Positions 46,723 through 58,250 of a stretch of 64,000 nucleotides of DNA are shown here, piece after piece. Both the position numbers and the translations under genes were made by a program. The notes under the pieces are model-generated. The model saw nothing but the letters and a program-made list of their open reading frames with translations. It did not search any database and was not told the origin of the DNA. Numbering within the stretch: position 1 is the first letter of the stretch; each line of letters begins with the position of its first letter. The stretch covers positions 186,533 to 250,532 of the forward strand of contig WBMV01001233.1 in NCBI GenBank assembly GCA_013396655.1. Direction: 5' to 3'. Source of the DNA: Campylorhamphus procurvoides. Its lineage: Eukaryota; Chordata; Aves; Passeriformes; Dendrocolaptidae.

Positions 46723-47482
46723 GGGCTTTGCTTTCTTGTTTTGACTAACATGGTATGTAATTGTTTTAGCTCTGGTACATGTTTCCTAGGCATGATGTTC
46801 CAGCTATTATCTGACTCTTAAGACAGCTAGCACAGGGTTAGAGGTTACTAGCTACTCTAAATGGAAGAAACTACCTAGAAGTGTAAAAATCTACAAATAC
46901 ATGAAAACACTAAGGCATCAGGATAAACATCAGATCACCCTAGTATGATTTGAGCTGATCCTGAAACTAGATGCTTATCCATGCTGCACTCTCCATAGAC
47001 TATGAAAAACATAAAAGAGGTCTGTTTATTCCTTTACCTGCGTACTGGAAAGTGAGTTTGATTTCTTCCTCTACTGCTTCCAAGAAGGAGAATGGAGGAA
47101 GAACATATAGTACAGGATACAGCTGGCAAGTTTTACATATGACCTTTAGTGTTCCTTGGAATTTGCTGCCTCTGACCCTGTCTTCCCTGCTGTCACTGAC
47201 TACAGCTAATGTGATCCTCTCAAGGTTTTCATTCTATCATTATTTACACTTTAGCCTCTCACTTTGCACCTCCTTCTTTTATTCTTGCAGGTATCAAAAT
47301 CTTCGAGTCCGTATGTGAGAAACCTTGAGTCAGTACTGTTCCTGTCATAACCAACGTAATTCAATTACCCATATGCAATTCAGAAATTAAGCTTCATCAC
47401 CAACATGTAAGAAAAAAAGTAGTGTCCCTGCACCACAATATGATATTAATGACACTATTAGTTGACTGCTACGACAAGTTTT

Positions 47483-47528
47483 GGTGTTTGTACTTTAGAA
47501 AAGATGGTGTTTGTACTTTAGAAAAGAT
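47483..47528. repeat. 23 bp unit in tandem, two copies
   Basis: ggtgtttgtactttagaaaa plus gat, repeated at once (47483-47505 and 47506-47528), identical. Confidence 0.95.
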
Positions 47529-47574
47529 GTGGCAATTTTAGAAGCTTTTGAAAACAATTACTGGAATGAGAAAG

Positions 47575-47760
47575 GATGAGGAGAATGGCTCATGTGAATA
47601 AACTGAAAAAGCTCCATGTATTGAATTTCTTCAAGGACATGACTTCATCACAATCTACAAATGCCTAGTTAAGAATCTTTGTGGCATTAGGCATAATGAG
47701 ATGCAGTGGTTTGAAGGCAAAGTTAGGTAAATTAGACTAGATATAAAGGTCATTTCAGAG
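47575..47760 (+). mobile_element. Old CR1/L3-like remnant (also in copy 2)
   Basis: The words 'caaggacatgacttcatcac', 'aatctacaaatgcctagtta' and 'gcagtggtttgaaggcaaag' follow the order seen in ancient CR1-type elements of amniotes. The same text recurs at about 48342-48527 because of the duplication. No frame survives. Confidence 0.45.
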
Positions 47761-47957
47761 ACATCTTAACAAAACAACTTCCCTAGGAATGCAATGACTT
47801 CTCTATTGCTTCTGGTTTCAAAATTAAACTATTAAAAAGCCCCATCAATAAGAAGTTAGCAACACAGTTGCACAGTTGCTAAGTGTGCTTCTGTGGTCTC
47901 TATTACCCGAGATGTAACAGTCCTCTTGGTTTTAAAATCTTAGCAATTCTCTATGCA

Positions 47958-47958
47958 N
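47958..47958. other. N joining two identical copies: likely assembly join
   Basis: The single n lies exactly between the end of copy 1 and the start of copy 2, as expected when two overlapping contigs are abutted rather than merged. Confidence 0.9.
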
Positions 47959-48724
47959 GTCACTGACTACAGCTAATGTGATCCTCTCAAGGTTTTCATT
48001 CTATCATTATTTACACTTTAGCCTCTCACTTTGCACCTCCTTCTTTTATTCTTGCAGGTATCAAAATCTTCGAGTCCGTATGTGAGAAACCTTGAGTCAG
48101 TACTGTTCCTGTCATAACCAACGTAATTCAATTACCCATATGCAATTCAGAAATTAAGCTTCATCACCAACATGTAAGAAAAAAAGTAGTGTCCCTGCAC
48201 CACAATATGATATTAATGACACTATTAGTTGACTGCTACGACAAGTTTTGGTGTTTGTACTTTAGAAAAGATGGTGTTTGTACTTTAGAAAAGATGTGGC
48301 AATTTTAGAAGCTTTTGAAAACAATTACTGGAATGAGAAAGGATGAGGAGAATGGCTCATGTGAATAAACTGAAAAAGCTCCATGTATTGAATTTCTTCA
48401 AGGACATGACTTCATCACAATCTACAAATGCCTAGTTAAGAATCTTTGTGGCATTAGGCATAATGAGATGCAGTGGTTTGAAGGCAAAGTTAGGTAAATT
48501 AGACTAGATATAAAGGTCATTTCAGAGACATCTTAACAAAACAACTTCCCTAGGAATGCAATGACTTCTCTATTGCTTCTGGTTTCAAAATTAAACTATT
48601 AAAAAGCCCCATCAATAAGAAGTTAGCAACACAGTTGCACAGTTGCTAAGTGTGCTTCTGTGGTCTCTATTACCCGAGATGTAACAGTCCTCTTGGTTTT
48701 AAAATCTTAGCAATTCTCTATGCA
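47959..48724. repeat. 766 bp direct duplication, copy 2
   Basis: Identical to 47192-47957 as far as compared by eye, offset 767 bases including the N. True genomic sequence probably holds one copy. Confidence 0.95.
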
Positions 48725-49424
48725 AAGCTTTTCCTAGCTTTTGTGTGCCTGGCACTTTTTAGTTAACAGCAAAGAACATAGAGATAGGGATTTGACAAGG
48801 ATTTGAACACCTACAGTGCATTTTCTATGGGATTTGGAAGCTCATCTGAAGAAATTTTCCAGATATATGCCGCTGAACTGATATGAGTACCTACTTAAGG
48901 TAAGGAAGTCTTCCTAGTTGTAAGACTGTATCTTTTTCTCAGCTCTATGTTCATGTGCTTACATCCTTCATAGGGACAGGAGATAAACAAACCAGCTATC
49001 TTTGACAAACAACTGCTAGGTATGTGCCACAGCTCTGACACCCATAGTAAATCTGGACAGCTGGTTACACTATGTGGTTTAATTACCCATGCTCATTTCA
49101 GAATATGCAGTTTTTGGGCTCTGGATTGGCCTGTAATGTGTAATTTTTTGATGTACTCTTGATGCAGCATTTCATCTCAGGACCATTTTCCAGAGCAAGA
49201 CACATTTGTTGGTTGACCTTCTGGCTGAATACATTCCAACGCTATGTTACAAGTGTGCTTTGAATTATTCTCATCACTCATTAAACATCCTCTTTTTTGC
49301 ATGATACTATATAGGGTTCATACAGGGTTCCTCAAAAGGGTTTCAAAGTTATGCAAATCATAGACTATTTGCCAACTCTTACCCAGAATGCTTGGCATCT
49401 CATTTGGCCACAGCTTTAGGCTAT
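48725..49424. other. Unique sequence
   Basis: Nothing recognised. Confidence 0.5.
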
Positions 49425-49665
49425 GACCTATTGTTCTCTTGATAATTGTTTGGAAGAAGATGCTGATCCCCATCTTGCTACGAAGTCCTTTGAGTAGTTG
49501 TAATGAATGATATGGTCTTCCCTCAGACTCCTTTTCTCCAGGCTAAACAATCCCAGCTCCCTCAACTGCACCTCATAGAACTTACTCTCTTGACCCTTCA
49601 CCAGCTTTGTTGCCCTTCTCTGGACATTCTCCAGCACCTCAATGTCCTTTTTTGAAGGGTGGGGT
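49425..49665 (-). mobile_element. CR1 LINE, C-terminal part (split by an LTR)
   Basis: The minus-strand frame 49428-49694 reads [20 protein letters not shown] and [20 protein letters not shown], the CR1 ORF2 C-terminus. The octamer 3' end is missing on the left. The element continues at 50167. Confidence 0.85.
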
Positions 49666-50166
49666 TGATGCCTAAAATCCTGGAAGATAGGCACTCAGAC
49701 AAAACATTAATGGAGAAAGATAGACAATACCTTTATTGGGAGATCGGAGGCCTCAGGCCTCCGCTGGGCCCACCAAACGCGCGCGGTTTCAACAAGGATC
49801 CCCACATCCGAAAATCCCTGAAGAACCCCGCCCTCAGCAGGGTTACAGTTTTTATACCCTTCTAAACAATTAACATATGAGATATCCGTAACCAATCATT
49901 ATTTCTAATTCCCCCGGTGGTCCACCCATCAGGGTCCCGGGCCATGCCCCCCGGACCACCTCCAATGGTTTCTGGGCTCTTCTATTGTTTTGACTTCAAG
50001 CTATCTTGCAGGTGGCTCTGAAAAACATCATGACCTTCAGAAAGCCTGAGAATATGTGAGAAAATCCCTTTAGTAACTTCAAACACCCCTTAATATGTGA
50101 GCAAGAAAACCTATACCTCTAAAACTCTAAGAATCAACAACATCCACCCCAAACCTTTAGGCATCA
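49666..50166 (-). mobile_element. Solo LTR, 501 bp, inserted in CR1 with 4 bp target-site duplication
   Basis: The ends are a perfect 11 bp inverted repeat: tgatgcctaaa at 49666-49676 and tttaggcatca at 50156-50166. They are flanked by gggt on both sides (49662-49665 and 50167-50170). On the minus strand the promoter TATAAAA (complement of 49850-49856) precedes AATAAA (complement of 49732-49737), so U3-R-U5 reads right to left. A 9 bp inverted repeat cggaggcct / aggcctccg (49745-49763) lies just before the poly(A) signal. A 4 bp duplication fits class I (gamma-type) ERVs. Only one LTR is present, so the provirus recombined out. Confidence 0.92.
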
Positions 50167-50400
50167 GGGTCCAGAACTGAATACAAGGCTTCAGGTGTGG
50201 CTTCACCAGTGTTGAGTACAGGACAATCTCTTCCCTAGTCCTCCAGGTCACACTATTTGTGAAACAATCCAGGATGCCATTGGCCTTCTTGGCCACCTGG
50301 GCTCATTGCTGGGCCATGGTCAGTTGGTTGTCTACCAGCACCTCCATGTCCTTTTACGCTGGGCTGCTTTCTAGCCATTCTTTCTCCAGCCTCTATTAAT
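50167..50400 (-). mobile_element. CR1 LINE, RT 3' part (other half of split element)
   Basis: Resumes the CR1 interrupted at 49665: minus-strand words [20 protein letters not shown] and [19 protein letters not shown] (frame 50111-50296). Ends at about 50400 without the 5' part. Confidence 0.82.
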
Positions 50401-53400
50401 GTAGTTGTCTTATTGTAAAAGGCAACAAGATCTTAGTACCAGATACAAAAGTTACTGGAGAGCAAAGCCCACCTATTTTGCAATTAAGGGGCAACAAGAG
50501 TCAGAACTATTAGATAATTCTGCAATTATCAATAAAAGCAATTCAGGTGGAAAAAAAGAAATTAAAAAGGGCAAACGAAGAATGTGACAGAATCTTAAAA
50601 TATTAAAAAATATCAATAGTTCAAGAACAAGACATTCAAATTTTTCAGGTGAGAGTCACAAATAAACTTAGATCATCCTGAAAGTCTTTCCTCTGGGACT
50701 GTTCAATTTGCTCTTGCTAAATTATTTCTGCCCTACACACACATTTCAGATGTGAGTGAAAAAGAGAAAGGTTTGATAACCTGATGACTAAGCACCTGAA
50801 TAGGACAAAGCGAAGAAAGAATCATGTAGCATCCCTTTTCTACTTTTCTGAACATAAGATAATGTAAATTAAAAGATCCAATTTAAAAGGGAAGTTAAAC
50901 TTCAGTCCAGTCTGTGTTACAGAGTAGGTAAAAAGAGAGGTTTGTAGTTCTATCCTCCAAGGAGAGTAAATGAATTAATGAGCTAGACAGTTAAAAGTGG
51001 TCCTTCTATCTCTAATATTTTTAGTGTGTCCTCTAATTACTTTTATTTTTTGTTTCTAAATTCAGTTCTTCGGTTTGGGGTTTTCTTTGTTGTTACTGTT
51101 TGTTATATTTTATTTAGATTTAGTTGCTTAATAAAAATAGGTAATTTTAATTATCCAAATGGCATGAGACTTAGCATCATGTAGGGTCATCCAATTTCCC
51201 AGTACTTTCTTAATCTAATTGAGCTCATGAATGTGTATGTTTAGATATATATATATGTTTATGTATGTGTGTATATGTACACAAACACATAGATACACAT
51301 ACCTATGCAGATATATATATTCACCTATACATATAAAAGTCCTAGGAAAGTTTGTAGGTAACTGAAAATATACAATTAAAGAACAGCCATACAACAGCTC
51401 AGATTATTTTAGTTCTTTATCTCTTTATATTCCAAAAGTTATGTCCAACAGCTTCTTTTCTCTTTTTCCAAATGAACAGAAAAATAATGAGAAAGCCCTA
51501 GGAAGAGCTTATGAGTGTACATGGCAGAAGAATTTTCTGACTTTCAAATATAATGATTCAAATCACAAAAAAAAGGGAGCTAGGAAGGCCTAAAACTGAG
51601 AATAATGATGAAAGGGAGGACTCATTTAATAGAAAATGTAGTATAATATGGTGAGGAGGAAAAAGACTAGCACTGGTAAATACCTTGGATATCTTGGATA
51701 TGTAAGCAGCAACCTTGAAGACATAAAGCTAGAAAACTGACAGTCGTGGAACTGTAAATATTGAGAAAAAAAACGAAGAATCAGAAAAAACAGTGAGATT
51801 AAATTGTTCATTAAAAGTAAGATAACAATATGCAAATTACTGTTTCAAAGAGTACAAGAAAAGGGCATTTTTAAAGTGGTGCAAAGTATATTAAGGAAAA
51901 AGAATAAAGTTGCATTTTCTGAAAACCATGAGAGAGGTTCTCAGTTCCAAAGCTGTGTCAAATGTGTAATAGGGCAGCTCTTATTACTTAAATCATTTAA
52001 AACAAGACTGAATAACATATTTTGAAATAATATTGTAGAAGGAAGAGAATGAACTAGTAGACCGTACCCTTTTAAGTTCTCTGTCACTTCAGTACTTTAT
52101 CCTAATCCATTTAATTAGTTATGAAAAGATTAATCAACAGGCTCTTCTCTGCCAGTTCAAAAATGGAAGCTTCTGAAACAGTTATTACAAAAATGCTATA
52201 TATATAACATCCATAAAATTTTTATTTCTGTTTTAATAGATGGTACTTCACTCTATTAAGTCTTTCCTCAGATTTTTTTCTTCTGAACTAAAGAAACTCA
52301 TAACATTCTTCGGAGAATAGTATCATGTCAATATTACTACTATGGGAGTCTGTGCAGGACTTTCTGTGGATTTTGGCTGTTGGCAGTTTTCTTCTTTTTT
52401 CCTTTTTTTTTTTTATTTTTTAATTAAGCAAAATATTCATTTTGAAATAAGGATCAGAGTTTCTGTATTTCCAAGAAAAGCAGCTATAGCAGAAAATACT
52501 TTCTTACTGTAGGTAGCCTCCTGCTTGTTTTGCTTTAAGAATGTGGCTGAATTTGTCTGTAAATGATAAGATGAGAAATGATAAAGTGTCTTTGAGAACA
52601 TGAAGCAGCAGTGCATGAACAGGGCTTAATTTTATACTGGAATCCATTTGCATTGCAAACTGGTTTTGGCCAAGAGAAAGGAAGATTATTAAAGATATGG
52701 TATAGACAGAAGGGCACATGCTAGTGCTACTGAGAAAAGTGCTGCTAAGAAGAGAAAAAATTATGTAAGTCAGTTATTTCATATTACTGGGCTTTTAGAG
52801 GGACATCTGAATTCAAAAGAAACCAATACTATCTCTGATCTATTATAAACAGACAACTTTAATGGCAAAGAACAATTAGTCCTATACAAACTTGATGTTA
52901 AGCTTCACAATGTATGCTTTTGCATAACAATAGGTTCAGTTGGCTTTTCACAATTTTTAAGAGCAATAATTTCCAGCAATGACAATGACAACCACTACTA
53001 AGCAACCATTTTTCCCACTGCCCTAATCATAAAAATAGTTTTGCAGAATACATTTAAAGAGCTAGTCTATATGATACTGATTTTAAAAAAACTGACACTT
53101 ATTCCTAAATCTATTCTTATTTTTATATACAAAAGAAGTCTTTAGAATAAAAGAATAGATTAAATTTCAATTAATAACATAGTTAAAAATGTAACTTTGT
53201 AAATATCTACTATAAATACGTGTCTTCTTGAAAAGCTGAAAAGCATTCTTTATAAGTAGTAGGAATTTATGCACAGTTTCTTAAAAAAATGAAAAAAAAA
53301 ACATTTTTTACCCTTAATTGTTCAAATATGTTACACTGACATAGACTTCAAGCTGTATAACAAGTAAGAAATGCATTGAGAGAAGAATTTAAGGCATTAG

Positions 53401-56400
53401 TCTTTTTTTTTCCTACTTTGAGAATAGGTGCCAAATCAGATGTTTAAAATTCAAGAAGGGCCTTAGTCTATTCTGAAAGTTATTAATGACTCTTGTTGGA
53501 TTAAAAGATCTTTTGATGTGCCCTGCATGGGGATTGGATATTCACCTGCTAAACTGGAGAAGATTGGAAAACTGAGGTTTGGATTGGGAAATTGATACTT
53601 TAATCAACTCTACAGCTATTGTTTATACAATAAAGTTTTTGAGGAGTTCTGCAGATACATAGCAAACTTTCTGAAATATTCCTGAAAAATAACAACAATA
53701 TTAATATGAACAGGTATGAGAGAAAAGGTTGCTCATTACTTCATGGCACTCACTGTCTTTTCACTGCTTTGACTGACAGTGATATCAGTTCAGCAGCAGT
53801 ATGTTTTTCTGTAGAGGAGACTCCATTTTCAACAGAGTTTGCCAGTAAATTCAAAAGTTGAAGCTCTGACTCAGGGCCACAGCCAGTATTAAAATCTTGA
53901 TTCTTCAGCTACAAAGAAAATGCTTCATACAGTTTCAAATTGGCTTTTATATGAAAGGGTGATATTAGAATTATAGTAGATCATCAGCTGTGTAAATCAG
54001 ACTTTTTTAGAGTCAAAATATTAGTCTACTTTTCATGAATCAATTTTGATCCTGAAATAAGTAGGTACCTTTCCAGCTGAACTTACTGAGAGTGACAGCA
54101 TTGGTCTATGATTAGGCACATTGGTCAACATTCATTGTAGCAAAAATAACTGAGCTGCCTAAAACAGGTGAAGTCCAGTTGCTCTTCACTTCCTCAAATG
54201 CTAATAGGGAGAGAGATGGGTGCTTTCAGCAGGAATTTTGTGAGAGTGTCTGCACACTCACCCTTGGAAAATAACCTGGATAACTTAAAACCAAGAATGT
54301 GAATGCACACGGTGTTTATGGAGGTTGAACATAGACAAAGCCTTCTGGAGGTTGTTTGCAGTAAAAATGGTCATATTAAGCACCTGAGTCCAGCTCAGAC
54401 AGGGCAACCCAGCCTCACAATGGAGTCCTGGGAAGGACCTGTACCTGCAGTGAGGTGTCACATGGGGCCAGCACCCAGGGCCACCTCACTGCTATGTGCA
54501 GGGGATCTTGAAGGGGTCTTTGTCACACAGAGCTGGAGGCTCACATCTCTCATAGTGAGCAAGTGGGGAACCTGCATTGCTGGAGAGGAATGGCAGTGAC
54601 CTCTGGTTGAAGCATTCAGGAAATGTTGGGGGACACTAAAATTTTGTAAGGGTTAGTTATGGCAGAGTATTTAGAAATTTGTAGGAGGGAGCTTACTAGC
54701 ATTTAGCAAGTGTCTAGCACTGTGGTTTAACTGTTGTATTACTGATATTGATCCTGAATATACAGCTCACTGATTTCTGCTTTATTACATGTCATTAATA
54801 AATCACTAAATTGCTTTGATGTAATTTAGTTGAAACTATTTGAACAGAGAAATTTTTCTCAGCAACACAAATCAGTGCAGCTAAAACATGAGATATTTTG
54901 GAGAGTTTCTGTTCCTCTCCAGTAGCAATAGTGTTTGATTGTTCTAACTTAGGAGCCTTAGAAAAAAGATTGAACGGTACCTGAGTTATTGGAACAAGCA
55001 TCATAGAACCTGAATAGATATCAGCATTACAGAGAATGAAGTTGCAAGTCTTTATCCACATATTAAAGAAATTATCACAACTGGAGCAGTAATCCCTTGG
55101 GCAGAGATATTTAAATGAGAGAAACAGTGCTTTTAAAGTCTTGGTCTGGAGAGCCGTACTGTTTCTGACAGTGAAAGATGGTTGCTAAAATCTCTCAAGC
55201 TTTATTGAAGTTGCTAAGCAATGATCAGAAAAGAAAAAAAAAATCAAAAAAAAGCCCAAACCCTGCTATGTTCTGCCAATGTTGTTTAAGTGTTCAGGTA
55301 TTCTTGTTTCATTTTTGTTTGGTTTTTTTTTTCTCCAAGGGATGAAGAAGGGCTACATGATCACAAAGATGTGATAACTGATGTGCTATTTTTTGCAAAG
55401 CAAGGGCTACAGACAAGTGCCAGTACATCATGAAAGTGTTTCTATTTTATATAGATCAAGAAAGGAAACAGAAGAATTAGGTAGGGCAAGCTATACAAAT
55501 AATTTCAACTCTCTCCTAAAAATTAAGTAGAACTGGTCTCAGCTGGGGAATGTAGCCAGAGAAAGAAGAGGTGCAAGGGCCCTACACAGAGAAAAAGGTC
55601 TATTAATTATAAGGGTCTTTTCTTTTAGATCATTGCAAGCAAGTAGCTTTTATTGTTTTCCCTACTTATTTTTATTTTACACTTTCATGGTGCTACACAA
55701 ACATTTGAATGAAATTAGGTGACAAAACTACTTTGTGCGGCAGTGTCTTTTTTTTTTCTTTTAGTCTGGCTTTCAACATCTTGTGTAAGAAAACAATGGA
55801 CATGTTGTCCCAACCTCTACCTGCTGTGTGCACAGCCAGCCCTCCTCCCTCTCTGCTGTCACTCCAGCTAACAGCTGAGACTAACAGCAACCAGGTGTCA
55901 TCCCAGCTCCTCTTAAACTCATTGATTCTCCTGAGATCAGCCTGTCTCTGTGAATCTGTTAGCTGATTGTCTCCTACCATAACTAACTGACAACACTTAA
56001 TACATTTTCTTACCTGTTCCTTCTTAATATTCATGTACACTGCATATACAATATGCAGTAAGTGCAACTGGTGTCATAGCAGATGGATAGAGCAAAAATT
56101 GTACATATTACAGAAGAAAAAGTCGGGGAGGGGAGTTGTCCATTTTTCTCCCTTCTAAGTAAGCAATATATTTTTTTAATTTTGTTTCCATTCAAAGCCC
56201 CTTGTTGCCTAAACAAGATAGCACAGTTTTAGACATAGATTCCTTTGTATTTATTAAATTTCAAAGAAGAATTTTAGCTTTTTATTGCTCACATTTTTCA
56301 ATAGCTATTACATTTCAAATCTGCCAGAAAGACTCACTTCTGTCTGCCAATCAGTGTCAACAGCCAATCTCATCAATGTAACTGGACATTTATTTCAGAA

Positions 56401-57679
56401 AATTAACTTACATTCTAGTAAACATTATTGATTATGACAAGTGATACTGTATGATTACCAAGTGGGTAACTTCAAACATATGGAAAATATCATTTCTGTT
56501 TTCTTTACAATGTGGTTATCGAGGAGAGAAAGTCAGAGTAGAAAATGGTGTAGCATATAATAGTCATTGAAATATAAAATAATAATTGCTGCTCCAGTGG
56601 TACCTTGATATATAATTACACAATACATATTTTAAGAAGTCTCAGATTGCATATCCCCATGGCAGGCAACTACTTCCATGGGGAACATTTCATAAATGGA
56701 GGAAATTAACAGGCTGAAAGCCAAATTATGACAGAAACTGACAAAAGCAAGGGGAAAATCAGTGTGAAGGATAATACTCCAGGCTTGACTTGTTCCATTT
56801 TACTTAGTCATTATTGAGAGGCTCTTAGGTCACTGAATGATTTGTTCTGCCATACCTGTAACTGTGCACAATAGGCTAAGTGAAAGGCAGTATCCATCAT
56901 AACTTTGAATTGCCTTGTTTTTGTCAGTTTGTGCTGTGCCTTTAACATTTTTTAAGTATACTATGAGGAATATTGTTATTAAAGACAAACTGGTACTGAG
57001 TTATCCAACACAAAAGAACCTAAAAGAAAAAAAACTTCAAAAAATGCCAGGTGTGTGGTACTTAAACTTATTATCTGAAACTGAATGCCTTGCCTTATCC
57101 TGCACTTATTTTGCTGTGACAATTAATTTATTTGACAGCCATCAACTGAAATAGTAAAGGAAATAAGCTGGTCAAAGCAGCATGATGAAAAGTATTGAGT
57201 AAGAAAATATGATTTTTTTTTAGTAAATTATTTGATCCCTGTCCCACTTTTGCTTTAATTCAAATCATTACTGTATTTAAAAAGATGGTTTTCTGTTTCA
57301 GAACTTTGATGAATGATGCTGCAAGGACTGGTGAATAAGTGTACACTATGTCAGTGTTATCTTTAGGGTGTGGGGAATAACCCTGTAGCTTCCACAAAAA
57401 TCTTGAACTTACATGAAGTCAGAAACTCTAAAATTGATTGTTTTAAAAAATAAGAATCTAAATTGAGCAAAGATACAGAATGTTGCATTTTTCTGAGAAT
57501 GGATTCACAGTGGGTTTCATAGACAGACATGGAAGTATGGACAGTAATTCCAAATACAATTTCAGGAAAGCTGGGGTCTTAAGGTAGGGCTTAAATACCA
57601 CAAAAAAAAGAGTAGATATGAGAGTGGTGCTGCTGCCTTCAAGTTACATGTTCTGTTTAGTAGCTTAAATCAAGTTCTA
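50401..57679. other. Long unique AT-rich stretch
   Basis: About 7.3 kb. I see no firm gene or young repeat. A short TA/TG-rich run lies at 51247-51300, and a possible ancient CR1-type tail at about 51840-52080 is too weak to annotate. Two ORFs with less biased composition, 54303-54599 (+, 98 codons) and 55693-56067 (-, 124 codons), sit in locally GC-richer patches but match no family I know. Confidence 0.5.
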
Positions 57680-58250
57680 CTTAATATCCTTATCCATTAT
57701 CAGGACAAGGGGATCGAATGCACTCTCAGTAAGTTTGCAGATGACATGAAATTTAGCAAGAGTGTTGATCTGCTGAAGGGTAGGAACGCTGTGCAGAGGG
57801 ATCTGGACAAGCTGGATCAATGGGCTGAGGCCAACTGAATGAAGCTCAACAAGGCCACATGCTGAGTCACAACCACCCCATGAAACATTACAGGCTCGAG
57901 AAGAATGACTGGAAAGAGGTCCAGCAGAAAAGGACCTGGGAGTGCTGGTAGACAGCCAGCTGAACATAAGCCAGCAGTGTGTCTAGGTGGTCAAGGCCAA
58001 TGGCATCCTGGATAGTATAAATAGTGTGGCCTGCAGGACCAGGGAAGTGATCGCCCTGCTATACTGAGCACTGGTGAGTCAGCACCTCAAATCCTGCATG
58101 CAATTCTTGACCCCTCACTTTAAAAAACAAAAGCTGAAGCATGTCCAGAGAAGGGCAACAAATAGTCTGGAGCATAAGCAGATGAGAGAACAGGGGTTGT
58201 TTAGCCTGGAGAACATTGTTGTTCTCTACCATTACCTAAAAGGATGTTCA
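57680..58250 (+). mobile_element. CR1 LINE fragment lacking its 3' end
   Basis: From the RT catalytic region ('agtttgcagatgacatgaaa', an FADD-type box) through 'gatctggacaagctggatc', 'agccagcagtgtgtctagg' and 'catgtccagagaagggcaac' to 'ctctaccattacctaaaagg'. It stops without the C-terminal end, 3' UTR or octamers. Stops and indels abound. It is unusual because CR1 copies are normally truncated at the 5' side and keep the 3' end. Confidence 0.82.

Larger units (their letters stand above)
47192..47957. repeat. 766 bp direct duplication, copy 1
   Basis: Starts gtcactgactacagctaat and ends caattctctatgca. Every stretch I compared is identical to 47959-48724, with no length difference. Contains two tandem copies of a 23 bp unit at 47483-47528 and an old CR1-like remnant at about 47575-47760. 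Confidence 0.95.

Noticed and set aside
46971..47318. 115-codon plus-strand ORF
   Set aside because: Runs into the falsely duplicated segment; composition looks random and no family is recognised.
47483..47528. CRISPR-like or regulatory repeat array
   Set aside because: Only two head-to-tail copies with no spacers, in a vertebrate context; simple slippage.
47192..48724. Genuine segmental duplication
   Set aside because: Identity without visible differences and an N exactly at the junction favour an assembly join.
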